Shown piece after piece: positions 7,894 through 16,933 of a stretch of DNA of 64,000 bases. The position numbers were made by a program, and so were the translations under genes. Every line of letters starts with the position of its first letter. Position 1 is the first letter of the stretch. Below the pieces are notes generated by a model, which did not search any database, was not told where the DNA came from, and was given only the letters and a program-made list of their open reading frames with translations. The DNA comes from Polycyclovorans sp964425915 (GTDB taxonomy: Bacteria; Pseudomonadota; Gammaproteobacteria; Nevskiales; Nevskiaceae). The stretch lies in the NCBI GenBank assembly GCA_964425915.1, contig CAYROO010000004.1, positions 186,001-250,000 of the forward strand, written 5' to 3'.

Positions 7894-10110
7894 TTGACCC
7901 CCGATTCTGCCGCTGGTCCGCGACTGCAACTTCCGCCCATCGCCATCGTTTTCGGCGGCGGGGTGTTCGGCTTGCTGCTGGCATTGGCGACCGTGCTTGC
8001 CGCCATTCGTCAGCCATGGCTGGGTTTGGTCTTATCGGTGCCAGCGACCGAAGCGGCGATACGGATTGAAGCGGTTGCCGTCGATGGACCGGCCAAGCAG
8101 CTGGTCGCAGCTGCGAATCTGCAGGCCGTATCAGTCGGCAGCGACATGGTCGTGCTGGAGGCCAGCGATCGCATTGAGGAGCCGGACATGCTGTCCAGCT
8201 ACGCCGCCAACAGGGCCTTCTTCCAGCGCCAGGATCGACTGGCGTCGCTGTTGCGCAACGGCCCGGTGACCTTGACGCTGGCGGTCCCGGATGGCGATCA
8301 GGTGGAGACGGCGGCGGTAATGCCGGCCGACCATCGGCCGCTGGGCAGCCTGCCGGCGGTGTTCTGGATGCAGCTGATGGTGGGTCTTGCAGGCTTCTGG
8401 ATGGGGGTGTGGGTGTGGGGCCTGCGGCCGCGCGAGGGCAGCACGCGCTATCTGGCACTGGTGGGTCTGGGATTGATGCTGTCGGCGTTCGCGGCAGCCA
8501 TCTACAGCACCCGTGAGCTGGCGCTGCCCGGGGCGGTGTTCAGAAGCCTGTCGGTCCTCAACCATTTCGGCACGCTGCTGTTCGGGGCGGCCATGGTGGG
8601 ATTGTTTCTCGGCTATCCGCGGCGCCTGTGTCACCCCGGCTGGGCCGCAGTGCCGGCAGCTGCCCTGGCAGCGGTTTGGGTGATGGACGCCTTCCGCCCG
8701 AAAGCGCTGAGCCCGCTGATGTTCCAGGCGGCGGTGGTCGTCTGTATGGCCGTGATCGTGGTGCTGGTGGTGCTGCAGCGCCGCAGTAGTCACCAGGATC
8801 CGCGCGCCCGCGCTGCCTTACGCTGGCTGGGGCTGGGCGTGGTGCTCGGAGCAGGGGGCTTCGTGCTCACCGTGATCGTTCCCACGCTGTTGAGTCTGGG
8901 GGCGGTGATGACCCAGGGCCACGCCTTCCTGTTCTTCCTGGTGATCTACGCAGGGTTGGCGTTGGGGGTGGCACGCTACCGTTTGTTCGAATTGAACGAA
9001 TGGGCCTTCCGTATTCTGTTCTACCTGGTCGGGGTGCTGATGCTGGTGGGGCTGGACGCACTGCTGATCTATGGCGTTGCCGTGGACCGCCTGCCGGCAC
9101 TTGGCGTGTCGCTGCTGCTGGTGGCGGCACTCTATCTACCCCTTCGTGACGCGTTGTCGCGATGGTTTCTGGGTTACCGCGGCGGCCACGCCCAGGATGA
9201 TTTCCGTCAAGTGCTCGACCTCGTGCTGGCACCACCCGGCGAAGACCAGCCGGCACGTTGGCGCGCCTTGCTGGGCGTCATGTACCGACCACTGTCGATG
9301 GACGTGGCGGAGCCGGTGGACGCGCCCCGGCTGGAGGAGGAGGGGCTTGCGATGCGGGTGCCGGGTTTGGCCCGCTTGCCACCGCTGCGGCTGGCGATGG
9401 CAGAAGGTGGGCGCCGCCTGTTCGCGCCGCGAGACGTGCTGCGTCTGAGTGGTGTGATGGCACTTCTGAAGCACGCCGAGGACAGCCGCGACGCGTATGA
9501 GCAGGGTGTAGCGGAAGAACGTACTCGCATCGCACGGGACATGCACGACAACATCGGGCTGCAGCTGATGAGCGCCCTGACCAGCCCTGAATCCAGCCGC
9601 AAGGACGGCCGAATTCGTGCCGCCCTTGCCGAACTGCGCGACATCGTCAACAACGTGTCGGGCATGAACGCCTCGTTCGAGGACAGCATGGCCGATCTGC
9701 GCCAGGAAGTGGACGAAGACTTGGCCGCCGCTGATATCGCCCTGCATTGGCGGTTGCCCGATGCCGTTCCGGCCTCATTGCCTGCCTCGTCCATCCACGC
9801 GCTGCGCTCGCTGGTGCGTGAAGCCACCAGCAATGTGATCAAACACGCCCGGGCCTCCGCGGTGCATGTCACCATCCGTGTAGACGATCACCACCTGTGG
9901 GTGGACGTGGAGGACAACGGTCGCGGGCTACGCCCTGAGGCCTTGCACGGCGGCAATGGTCTCGCCAACCTGAGAGCGCGCATGGCCAGCCTGGGGGGTC
10001 ATTTCGAGCTGCGCGGGACCGCTCAGGGCGTTTGCCTGAGGGCGGCGTTTCCGTTGCCCGGACGTACCATGTCCCGCACGGACGGCTCGGCGGTGAGCCT
10101 GTCTCGATAA
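7894..10110 (+). CDS. Orphan membrane sensor histidine kinase (HisKA_3/NarL-type partner family)
   Basis: 738 residues. An N-terminal helix (about 18-38) is followed by an extracytoplasmic stretch of about 110 residues, which includes a possible PDZ-like fold, then seven or so helices to about residue 410. This layout recalls ComP-type sensors. The cytoplasmic part has the HisKA_3 dimerisation box EERTRIARDMHDNIG with phospho-acceptor H551, and a HATPase domain with N box REATSNVIKHA (about 645), G1 box DNGRGL (about 673) and GNGLANLRARM. Such kinases normally phosphorylate a LuxR/NarL-type regulator, but no regulator gene is adjacent. The TTG start at 7894 is uncertain. No tail receiver is fused. 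Confidence 0.8.
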   Translation: MTPDSAAGPRLQLPPIAIVFGGGVFGLLLALATVLAAIRQPWLGLVLSVPATEAAIRIEAVAVDGPAKQLVAAANLQAVSVGSDMVVLEASDRIEEPDMLSSYAANRAFFQRQDRLASLLRNGPVTLTLAVPDGDQVETAAVMPADHRPLGSLPAVFWMQLMVGLAGFWMGVWVWGLRPREGSTRYLALVGLGLMLSAFAAAIYSTRELALPGAVFRSLSVLNHFGTLLFGAAMVGLFLGYPRRLCHPGWAAVPAAALAAVWVMDAFRPKALSPLMFQAAVVVCMAVIVVLVVLQRRSSHQDPRARAALRWLGLGVVLGAGGFVLTVIVPTLLSLGAVMTQGHAFLFFLVIYAGLALGVARYRLFELNEWAFRILFYLVGVLMLVGLDALLIYGVAVDRLPALGVSLLLVAALYLPLRDALSRWFLGYRGGHAQDDFRQVLDLVLAPPGEDQPARWRALLGVMYRPLSMDVAEPVDAPRLEEEGLAMRVPGLARLPPLRLAMAEGGRRLFAPRDVLRLSGVMALLKHAEDSRDAYEQGVAEERTRIARDMHDNIGLQLMSALTSPESSRKDGRIRAALAELRDIVNNVSGMNASFEDSMADLRQEVDEDLAAADIALHWRLPDAVPASLPASSIHALRSLVREATSNVIKHARASAVHVTIRVDDHHLWVDVEDNGRGLRPEALHGGNGLANLRARMASLGGHFELRGTAQGVCLRAAFPLPGRTMSRTDGSAVSLSR

Positions 10111-10130
10111 CCCACTGAAACGGCATTTCT

Positions 10131-10140
10131 GGAAGGAGGT
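10131..10140 (+). promoter_or_regulatory. Strong Shine-Dalgarno site for the GFA gene
   Basis: GGAAGGAGGT, nearly full complementarity to the 16S 3' end, 8 nt before ATG 10149. It fixes the start of the GFA-family gene and predicts efficient translation. Confidence 0.75.
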
Positions 10141-10148
10141 ACGGCGCG

Positions 10149-10547
10149 ATGTCGCATCAGCTGGGTAGCTGTCTCTGCGGTGCGGTCCGCTATGAGATCC
10201 ACGGGTCGTTTGCGGCCTTCTTCCTCTGTCACTGCGCGCGTTGTCGCAAAGGCAGCGGCTCGGCACATGCGGCAAATCTGTTCGCTCCCCACGGTACCCT
10301 GCACTGGATCTCCGGCGCTGATCAGGTGACGCAGTTCAGGGTGCCCGGGACTCGCCATGGGCGGTCATTCTGTTCCACCTGCGGCGCGGGACTGCCGCGC
10401 CCTGAAGCGGGCGGTGTGGTGGTGCCTGCCGGCGGTCTCGATTCATCACCCTCGATCACGCCGCAGGCGCACATCTTTGTCGGTGCTCGCGCGTCATGGG
10501 ACCATGATCTTCATACGCTTCCCCGCTTCGAGGCGCTCCCTGATTGA
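10149..10547 (+). CDS. GFA-family zinc protein (Gfa/CENP-V fold)
   Basis: 132 residues. The zinc ligands of the family are in place: GSCLCGAVRY (C-x-C) near residue 10, CHCARCRKGSG at about 31-41, and FCSTCGAGLP at about 73-82. Members include the founding glutathione-dependent formaldehyde-activating enzyme, but most have no proven activity. No formaldehyde-oxidation genes (adhC/frmA, frmB) are adjacent, so a role in formaldehyde metabolism is not supported here. A second, more divergent GFA gene lies at 63171-63698. Confidence 0.85.
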   Translation: MSHQLGSCLCGAVRYEIHGSFAAFFLCHCARCRKGSGSAHAANLFAPHGTLHWISGADQVTQFRVPGTRHGRSFCSTCGAGLPRPEAGGVVVPAGGLDSSPSITPQAHIFVGARASWDHDLHTLPRFEALPD

Positions 10548-10566
10548 CCGGCGTCAAGACGCCGGT
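10547..10566 (+). terminator. Hairpin at the end of the GFA gene
   Basis: ACCGGCGTC (10547-10555), AA, GACGCCGGT (10558-10566): a perfect 9-bp repeat starting at the last base of the stop codon, followed by TTTC-like sequence. It probably separates this gene from the convergent GGDEF/EAL gene. The T-tail is short, hence the modest confidence. The rest of the gap to 10687 shows nothing recognisable. Confidence 0.5.
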
Positions 10567-10687
10567 TTCGATGCGGCATGCCCTGGCGGCCCGGCGATGA
10601 TCCTGAGGTGGCTGCGTAGGGCATGAGGCCGGCGGCAGGTGCGGCAGCGGCGCCGGGTACGTTGGTCGACGTTGCGCGATCGACAGC

Positions 10688-13600
10688 TTATCTCCGCGGC
10701 ACCGAAAAGATCACCGGCGTTGGTTTGGCGACTGCATGTCCTTGCAGGTAGTCGGCGCCGAGCCGCTGCCAGGCCGCCAACAGCGCGTCGTCTTCGATGT
10801 TGAACACGGCCAGTTCCTTCTGCAGGGTGCGGGCCACCTTGACCGCACTCTCAGCCAGCAACTGCTCAACCGGATCGAGCGTGAGCTGGCGATAGTGCAG
10901 GGCGTTGAGCTTGATCAGGTCGAAGGCGAGTTGGCGTACTTCCGGGAGGGTCGTGCGGTCGGCACCGGCAAAGTGATCGATGGAGACCCGACAGCCAAGC
11001 GCGCGCATGGCTTCGCAGAACGTCGCCGCTTGTTTGGGGTGGTTGGTCAGGGTGGTCTGGCGCAGCTCGAAACACATGGCGCGCGGCGGCACCTCGGGAT
11101 GGCTTTCGAGTTGCTCGACCAGCCAGTGCAGCCAGTCCGGGTCCGCCATGGTGGCCGGACTGAGGTTGACGAGTACGAAGCCCAGCTGCGCCAGCACATC
11201 GGGTGTCCGCTGCAGGTAACGCAGGGTGCGCGAGACGACCCATCGATCCATCTCGATGGTGAGGCCATGTCGCTCGGCAACCGCTGCAAACGCATCCGGG
11301 CTGGCCCAGAAGCCCTCCTCGTCCTCGAGCGCCAAAAGGACTTCGAAATAGGTGTTGTCCGTGCGTGTGCCGACCGGCCGGATGTACTGCGTCGTGAGGT
11401 GGAAACGGTCCTCATCGATGCCCGCGCGGATGCGACGGACCCATAGCGCGTCATCGAGTGTCGGGATGCCCCGGCTGATGCTGGCGTCGAACACCCGTAC
11501 CCGGTTGCGGCCCTCGCGCTTGGCGACCTGACAGGCATCGTCCGCCTCGCGCAATACCGATGTGGCGGCATCGCTGTCACCATGCAGGCGGGCCAGACCA
11601 ATGCTGGCGGTGACACGCAGCTCACGCCCGCCCCAGGGGTGGGTCTGCCGGCCGATGGCCTCCCGCAGCGCGTCCGCAAAAATACGCGCGCGATCGAGGT
11701 CGAAGGCTTCCAGGACCACGGCGAACTGGTCACTGACCAGACGGTATACCCGACCGCGACGGGCGACCGCCTGTCGCAAGGTGTCGGCGACGCGCTGCAG
11801 GCACTCGTTGCCTGCCATGGTGTCGGCCTGGCTGTTGAGACGCTCGAAATGGTCGAGATCGATCATCAGCAGCGCGTGCTCGCGTGGCTGTAGCTGTGCT
11901 GCGTGCAGCAGTTGGCGGAGATGCTGCTCGCAGGCGGGGCGACCGGCCAGGCCGGTGAGCGCGTCTTCCTGGGGCGCAGCATCGGCTTGCGGGGACGCCG
12001 CGCGCTCAGTGGTGTGGGTGGGCGCTCGCAGCACCACCACCACACCACGATGTCGACCACTACTGCCGCGCACTGGCGCCACCTGCAGGCGCATGGGTAC
12101 CTTCTCGCCGGTGGCGTTGGTGATGGATGCGCCGTCCTGATAGCTGAGCGTTTGCCCGCGCTCCAGTGCTACCGCGGCAAGATCGGGTAGGGCGTCAGTT
12201 TCGCCCTCCAGTTGGACATGGAGCAGCTCGCCAAAGCTGCGGCCGCGGACATCGGCATTCCGGTATCCGGTAAGCCGCTCGGCAGCGGGGTTGAGCGCCT
12301 CGACGCGCCCTTGGGCGTCAACTTGGATGATGCCTTCTTCACTGAGATTGAGCAGCATCAGATGACGTTGCTGCAGGGCATCGAGATTGAGCTGGAGCTC
12401 GCGTCGCTGGGTGGCCTCGATGGTGAGCTGGGCATTGGCATTCAGGGCGCTGTCCATCAGTTCGCGCAGCTGACGGGTGCGGTCATTGTAGACGTGCGCC
12501 AACACGCCCAGTTCGTTCTGGCGACTGCTGTCCAGAATGATGTCGAGCGACTCGTCCAGGCGGCCTGCGCCGCGCGACAGCATGAGACTGGTGGTGCGCA
12601 GTGGGCGCAGCACCTGCCAGTGCAGCACCAGGGTCATGATCAGCATCGCAATCAACAGGCTGCCCACGGTAAACCACAGCACCTTCTGGAACAGCAGGCG
12701 GGCGCCGGAAAAGCCTTCGCGTGCCGCGCGAACCCGTACCAGGGTCCAGCCGGTGCCAGGCAGGTCCAGCACGGTGGCATTGGCGTCGTCCTGCAGCACC
12801 GTATCGTCGCGGATGGAGGTGACCCGCGGCGTCGGCAGCGGCGCGCCCTCGTTGGCCAGTCGAGACCACAGTGGAACCAGCGCCGCTTCGGCGTCGGCGC
12901 GGGTCATATCCGGGACGGCATCGGCGAGTGCGGAGATCTGCCGTGCATCGTAGGCCGGGGATCGCGCGATCTCGCTGCGGAAGTCGCGTCGCTGGTTGAA
13001 CAGGGTGATCGCCAAGGGATTGATCGGCGGGTACGCCTGCGCCAGCGCCGCCAGATTGTCGGGTGCGGCGTCGGCCACAGCACCCGCCACCAGGCCCGAC
13101 AGCGCCAACAGGCGGTGCTCGCCGTCAAGCAACACGCTGTACCCAGGGTCACCGGCGGTGCTGCGGTCGAACTCGTCCTCCAAGGTCGCCACGCTGATGG
13201 CCACCGTCACCGTCCCGACAAACCGCCCATCGCGCAGGATGGGCGTGCTGCAGCTGACCATCGGTTGCTGGTTGAGGCGCTCCACCCGCACCGGCGACCA
13301 GTAGCAGCGTCGGGGGGTGACAAAGCGGGCCGCCGCAAACCAGGCGCTTTCGACATAGCTGACGACGCGGGGGTCGTTGTAATCGTCGCGTGGCTGCAAG
13401 TCGCCAGCGCGATCGCGAATCCACAATCGACTGCGGCGGGCAGCCTCGGGCGTGGGCAGGGGCCAGATACCGATGGCGGTAAAGCGGCCTTCGGGGTCGG
13501 CGACGTCGACGATGTCGCTGACGGCCGGCGTTGGTTCGGCTGGGTTGCCGGGTGCCGAAGCCGCCAGCTCCGCCAGGGTTGCCGCCAAAACCTCGGCGCG

Positions 13601-13837
13601 GTCGGTCAATGCGGCAATACGCGTCTGTAGACGGCGTCCACTCTCGGTCTCGTAGAGAAACACGTCCTGTGTCAGCGTGTCGTAGACCACCGCACGGCCG
13701 ACCTGCCAGCCGGCGACCGCGAGGAATGCGAGCAACAGCAAACCGAGCAGCCAGAACTGCCATTGAAGGCGGCGAAACCACGGCAGTCCGGTCGGGTCTG
13801 CCGCTTTCACGCGCTGAGGATCCTCACGCTGGGCCAT
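10688..13837 (-). CDS. Large membrane GGDEF/EAL protein with degenerate active sites
   Basis: 1049 residues. One membrane helix at about 27-47 and a second at about 382-406 flank a periplasmic region of some 330 residues (Cache-like by size and position, not proven). Then come HAMP (about 408-460), a coiled stretch, PAS (about 495-610), GGDEF (about 620-790) and EAL (about 800-1045). The diguanylate cyclase signature is VSDQF at 701-705, where GG(D/E)EF is expected, and no RxxD inhibition site precedes it. In the EAL domain the motif reads FEVLL (about 830), the DDFG motif reads DHFAG, and IKxD reads IKLN, while NLS and QG are retained. It therefore looks like a c-di-GMP receptor or signal transducer in the manner of LapD, not an active enzyme. 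Confidence 0.85.
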   Translation of the reverse strand: MAQREDPQRVKAADPTGLPWFRRLQWQFWLLGLLLLAFLAVAGWQVGRAVVYDTLTQDVFLYETESGRRLQTRIAALTDRAEVLAATLAELAASAPGNPAEPTPAVSDIVDVADPEGRFTAIGIWPLPTPEAARRSRLWIRDRAGDLQPRDDYNDPRVVSYVESAWFAAARFVTPRRCYWSPVRVERLNQQPMVSCSTPILRDGRFVGTVTVAISVATLEDEFDRSTAGDPGYSVLLDGEHRLLALSGLVAGAVADAAPDNLAALAQAYPPINPLAITLFNQRRDFRSEIARSPAYDARQISALADAVPDMTRADAEAALVPLWSRLANEGAPLPTPRVTSIRDDTVLQDDANATVLDLPGTGWTLVRVRAAREGFSGARLLFQKVLWFTVGSLLIAMLIMTLVLHWQVLRPLRTTSLMLSRGAGRLDESLDIILDSSRQNELGVLAHVYNDRTRQLRELMDSALNANAQLTIEATQRRELQLNLDALQQRHLMLLNLSEEGIIQVDAQGRVEALNPAAERLTGYRNADVRGRSFGELLHVQLEGETDALPDLAAVALERGQTLSYQDGASITNATGEKVPMRLQVAPVRGSSGRHRGVVVVLRAPTHTTERAASPQADAAPQEDALTGLAGRPACEQHLRQLLHAAQLQPREHALLMIDLDHFERLNSQADTMAGNECLQRVADTLRQAVARRGRVYRLVSDQFAVVLEAFDLDRARIFADALREAIGRQTHPWGGRELRVTASIGLARLHGDSDAATSVLREADDACQVAKREGRNRVRVFDASISRGIPTLDDALWVRRIRAGIDEDRFHLTTQYIRPVGTRTDNTYFEVLLALEDEEGFWASPDAFAAVAERHGLTIEMDRWVVSRTLRYLQRTPDVLAQLGFVLVNLSPATMADPDWLHWLVEQLESHPEVPPRAMCFELRQTTLTNHPKQAATFCEAMRALGCRVSIDHFAGADRTTLPEVRQLAFDLIKLNALHYRQLTLDPVEQLLAESAVKVARTLQKELAVFNIEDDALLAAWQRLGADYLQGHAVAKPTPVIFSVPRR

Positions 13838-13920
13838 GCTCGGGCGTTGCTCTTGTGATGGCCGATCATGTCACACGCGGCATCTCGCCGACCATGCTGG
13901 CCGTACCCACGGGGATGCTT

Positions 13921-15129
13921 TCAGGCGGTCAACAGGCGACGAGCGGTGTGCAGCGCGTCGACAAGCTGATCGATATCGTCGCGCCCGTTGTATAGCGCCA
14001 TGGATGCGCGTGCGGTGGCGGGCACACCGAAACGCTTCATCAGCGGCATGGTGCAGTGATGACCGGTGCGTACCGCCACACCTGCCTCGTTGAGCAAGGC
14101 GCCGAGGTCATGTGGATGGGCGCCCTCCATCACCATCGAGAAAATCGCGCTCTTGTGCGGGTGTGTGCCCAGAACCCTCAGTCCGGGCACGCTGGCCAGG
14201 CGTTCAGTGCCATACCCCAGCAATTCCGTTTCGTGGCCCTCGCGGTCGGCGACCGGTAACGCGCTCAGCCAGCGCAGCGCGGCGGCGAAGCCGACGGCGC
14301 CGGCAATGTCGGGGGTGCCCGCCTCGAACTTGTAAGGCAGGGAGTTCCAGGTGCTGCCCTCGAAGGCGACGGTTTCGATCATGTCGCCGCCGCCATGCCA
14401 TGGTGCGGTGTCCTCCAACAGTGCCCGCTTCCCGTAGAGCAGCCCGAAGCCGGTGGGCCCGTAGGTCTTGTGCGCGGACGAGACGAAGAAGTCGACATTC
14501 CAGGCGTGCAGGTCCACTTCCAGGTGGGCCAGCGACTGTGCGCCGTCGACCAGCACCGGGATGCCGCGGGCATGTGCCTCGGCAATCATGTCGTGGATGG
14601 GGTTGATGATCCCAAGGGTGTTGGAAACGTGCCCCACCGCCACCAGTCGGGTACGGTGATTGAGGCAGGCCCGCCAGCCATCCATATCGATGCTGCCGTC
14701 ATCGTGAATGGGGGCCGCCACGGTGCGGGCGCCCGCCAGCTGCCAGGGCACGATATTGGAGTGGTGCTCCATGGCGGTGAGCAGCACTTCGTCACCCGGC
14801 TGCAGGCGCGGCTGCAGATAGCTGCGGGCGACCAGGTTGATGCCCTCGGTGGTGCCACGAGTGAAGATGACTTCCTCGCGGTCCGCGCCAACAAACTCGG
14901 CAATGGTATCGCGGGCACCTTCGTAGGCTTGCGTGGCACGCTCTGCCAGCATGTGAACCGCGCGGTGCACGTTGGCATTCTGATGCCGGTAATAGTGGTC
15001 CAGCGCCTGCAGCACGGCCTCTGGCTTCTGCGTGGTCGCGGCGTTATCGAGGTAGGCGAGGCGTTTGCCGCGCACCGTCTCCTGCAGGATGGGGAACTGC
15101 GCACGCAGCGCGTCAAGATCCAGGCTCAC
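13921..15129 (-). CDS. sufS: Cysteine desulfurase SufS
   Basis: 402 residues; PLP fold-type I, group II desulfurase that frees sulfur from cysteine for Fe-S assembly. N-terminal LAYLDNAATTQKP, then RGTTEGINLVA, TAMEHHSNIVPWQ, the PLP lysine K221 in SSAHKTYGPTG, and catalytic C359 in RTGHHCTMP. Last gene of the sufR-B-(orf)-(4-OT)-C-D-S operon. The start overlaps the sufD stop (ATGA). No sufE or sufU follows, so the sulfur-acceptor partner must be encoded elsewhere. Confidence 0.95.
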   Translation of the reverse strand: MSLDLDALRAQFPILQETVRGKRLAYLDNAATTQKPEAVLQALDHYYRHQNANVHRAVHMLAERATQAYEGARDTIAEFVGADREEVIFTRGTTEGINLVARSYLQPRLQPGDEVLLTAMEHHSNIVPWQLAGARTVAAPIHDDGSIDMDGWRACLNHRTRLVAVGHVSNTLGIINPIHDMIAEAHARGIPVLVDGAQSLAHLEVDLHAWNVDFFVSSAHKTYGPTGFGLLYGKRALLEDTAPWHGGGDMIETVAFEGSTWNSLPYKFEAGTPDIAGAVGFAAALRWLSALPVADREGHETELLGYGTERLASVPGLRVLGTHPHKSAIFSMVMEGAHPHDLGALLNEAGVAVRTGHHCTMPLMKRFGVPATARASMALYNGRDDIDQLVDALHTARRLLTA

Positions 15130-16187
15130 GCGCCCACCTCCGCCAGTTGCCCGAGCACCCGCTCGCCCAAGCTGCCCTGCAGGTCGTCATCCGGAAGCGC
15201 GTCGAGTACAGACGCTGCGAAGGCTCGGGTCAGCAAGGCCTTGGCCTGGTCACAATCCAGGCCGCGGGCGCGCAGGTAGAACAAGGCATCGTCGTCGAGC
15301 TGACCGAAGCTGGCACCGTGGGCGCACTTGACGTCATCGTTGTAGATCTCGAGATCCGGTTTGGCATTGATTTCGGCCTTGGCTGACAGCAACAGGCTGG
15401 CCATGTGCTGCTCGGAGTCGGTCTTCACGGCGCCCTCATGAACGATCACCCGGCCATTGAAGCTGCTGCGGCTGCGGTCGACGCCGATGGCACGCAGGCT
15501 CAAGCGGCTGGTGCAACGCGGGGCATGGTGGTGAACCGCCAGGGGCAGGTCCAGTGCGCCGTCGGCGCGCGGCAGCGCGAGTGCATGCACCTCGACATGG
15601 GCGCCTTCGTCGTCCAGATGCAGCTGAGCTTCGAGGCGGCTGCGGGTGGTGCCCAGGCCCAGCACCCAGAGGCGCAGGCGTGCGCCGGCGCTCACATGGG
15701 CCGTGAGTCGGGCAAGGTCGTGACCATTGCCGCTTTCCTGGGCCACCCAGATCAGGTCGAGCTGGCTGTCAGCGGCCAAGGCGAGGCTGATCCAGCGCGT
15801 CCGCAACCCATCAATACGGGCGCCGCCGTCGACCAGCTGTTGCCGGGATTCCCCTGCACCGACATGCAGGGTGTACTGGCGATGGTCCATGCGGTCGACC
15901 GCGAGGTCGTCCTGCGCGACGCCGTTGCTCAGCTGCGTGGCAGGTGGCGCGAAGGCGGCGTTCAGCAAGGCGAAGTGATCATCCTCATCGGCTGCTGCCG
16001 GGGCGGCGTCCCCGCCGGCCAGGGTCAGCGGCGACCAGTTGCGGCTGGCCAGCGATGCCAGGTCGGTGTACTGCCAGGCCGGGTGCTTGCGGCCGGGCCA
16101 GCCCAGGCGATCGAAGCGTTCGACCAGCGCCAGCCGCGCCGGGTGGCTGACCGGCAGCGCCGGGCGCAAGGGATTGGCGGCACCCAT
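15126..16187 (-). CDS. sufD: Fe-S assembly scaffold subunit SufD
   Basis: 353 residues; partner of SufB in the SufBC2D scaffold. The N-terminal part is variable and divergent (WPGRKHPAWQYTDL is the recognisable family motif near residue 33). The C-terminal beta-helix region has FNGRVIVHEGAVKTDSEQ, LEIYNDDVKCAHGASFGQLD and FYLRARGLDCDQAKALL, all characteristic of the SufBD family; the conserved His of KCAHGA is present. The start overlaps the sufC stop by one base and the end overlaps the sufS start, consistent with coupled expression of the complex. Confidence 0.93.
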   Translation of the reverse strand: MGAANPLRPALPVSHPARLALVERFDRLGWPGRKHPAWQYTDLASLASRNWSPLTLAGGDAAPAAADEDDHFALLNAAFAPPATQLSNGVAQDDLAVDRMDHRQYTLHVGAGESRQQLVDGGARIDGLRTRWISLALAADSQLDLIWVAQESGNGHDLARLTAHVSAGARLRLWVLGLGTTRSRLEAQLHLDDEGAHVEVHALALPRADGALDLPLAVHHHAPRCTSRLSLRAIGVDRSRSSFNGRVIVHEGAVKTDSEQHMASLLLSAKAEINAKPDLEIYNDDVKCAHGASFGQLDDDALFYLRARGLDCDQAKALLTRAFAASVLDALPDDDLQGSLGERVLGQLAEVGA

Positions 16188-16933
16188 CAGGCCGCCTGCT
16201 CCAGCCAGCCGTAGCCGCGCGCTTCCAACTCCAGCGCCAGCTCCGGGCCGCCGGTCTTGACGATGCGGCCTCCGGACAGCACGTGGACGACATCCGGTTT
16301 GACGTGGTCGAGCAGGCGTTGGTAGTGCGTGACCAGCAGCGTGGCCGTATCGGGCCCGCGGCGCAGGTTGATGCCGTCCGAGACCACCTTCAGGGCATCG
16401 ATATCGAGGCCTGAATCCGTCTCATCGAGAATCATCAGCTGGGGTTCCAGTACCAGCATCTGCAGAATTTCGTTGCGTTTCTTCTCGCCGCCGGAGAAGC
16501 CTTCGTTGACACCGCGCTGGAGCATTGCGGTGTTCATGCTCATCTTTTGGACCCGGTCGCGCACCCAGGCCAGGAAGTCGCCCGGCGCAATCTCGGGCTG
16601 GCCGTGGTGCTTGCGTTTGGCGTTGAGGGCGGCCTTCAACAGCGTGATATTGGAGACACCGGGAATTTCTACCGGGTACTGAAAGCCGAGGAAGATGCCG
16701 GCGCAGGCGCGTGCCTCCGGCGTCATCCCCAGCAGGTCCTCGCCCTGGTAGCGCACGCTGCCTTCGGTGACAACATAGTCCTCGCGGCCGGCGAGCACGT
16801 TGGACAGGGTCGACTTGCCGGAGCCGTTGGGCCCCATGATGGCGTGGACTTCGCCCGCGTTTATGCTGAGGTCGATGCCCTTCAGGATGGGCTTGTCATC
16901 GACGGTGACATGCAGATTGGTGATTTCAAGCAT
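16187..16933 (-). CDS. sufC: Fe-S assembly ATPase SufC
   Basis: 248 residues; ABC-type ATPase that drives conformational change in SufBC2D. Walker A is GPNGSGKST at about 35-43, signature FSGGEKKRNEILQM at about 145-158, Walker B LMILDETDSGLD at about 166-177, and the switch His is in VTHYQRLLD. The length and motifs are canonical. The start codon overlaps the stop of the tautomerase gene by a single base, so the tautomerase is locked into the suf transcript. Confidence 0.96.
   Translation of the reverse strand: MLEITNLHVTVDDKPILKGIDLSINAGEVHAIMGPNGSGKSTLSNVLAGREDYVVTEGSVRYQGEDLLGMTPEARACAGIFLGFQYPVEIPGVSNITLLKAALNAKRKHHGQPEIAPGDFLAWVRDRVQKMSMNTAMLQRGVNEGFSGGEKKRNEILQMLVLEPQLMILDETDSGLDIDALKVVSDGINLRRGPDTATLLVTHYQRLLDHVKPDVVHVLSGGRIVKTGGPELALELEARGYGWLEQAA

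Noticed and set aside
7727..7897. A 56-codon ORF that overlaps its neighbours by ATGA and TTGA
   Set aside because: The peptide is Arg-rich without a motif and the region holds an 8-bp inverted repeat; it more likely is a leader. The overlaps leave some doubt.
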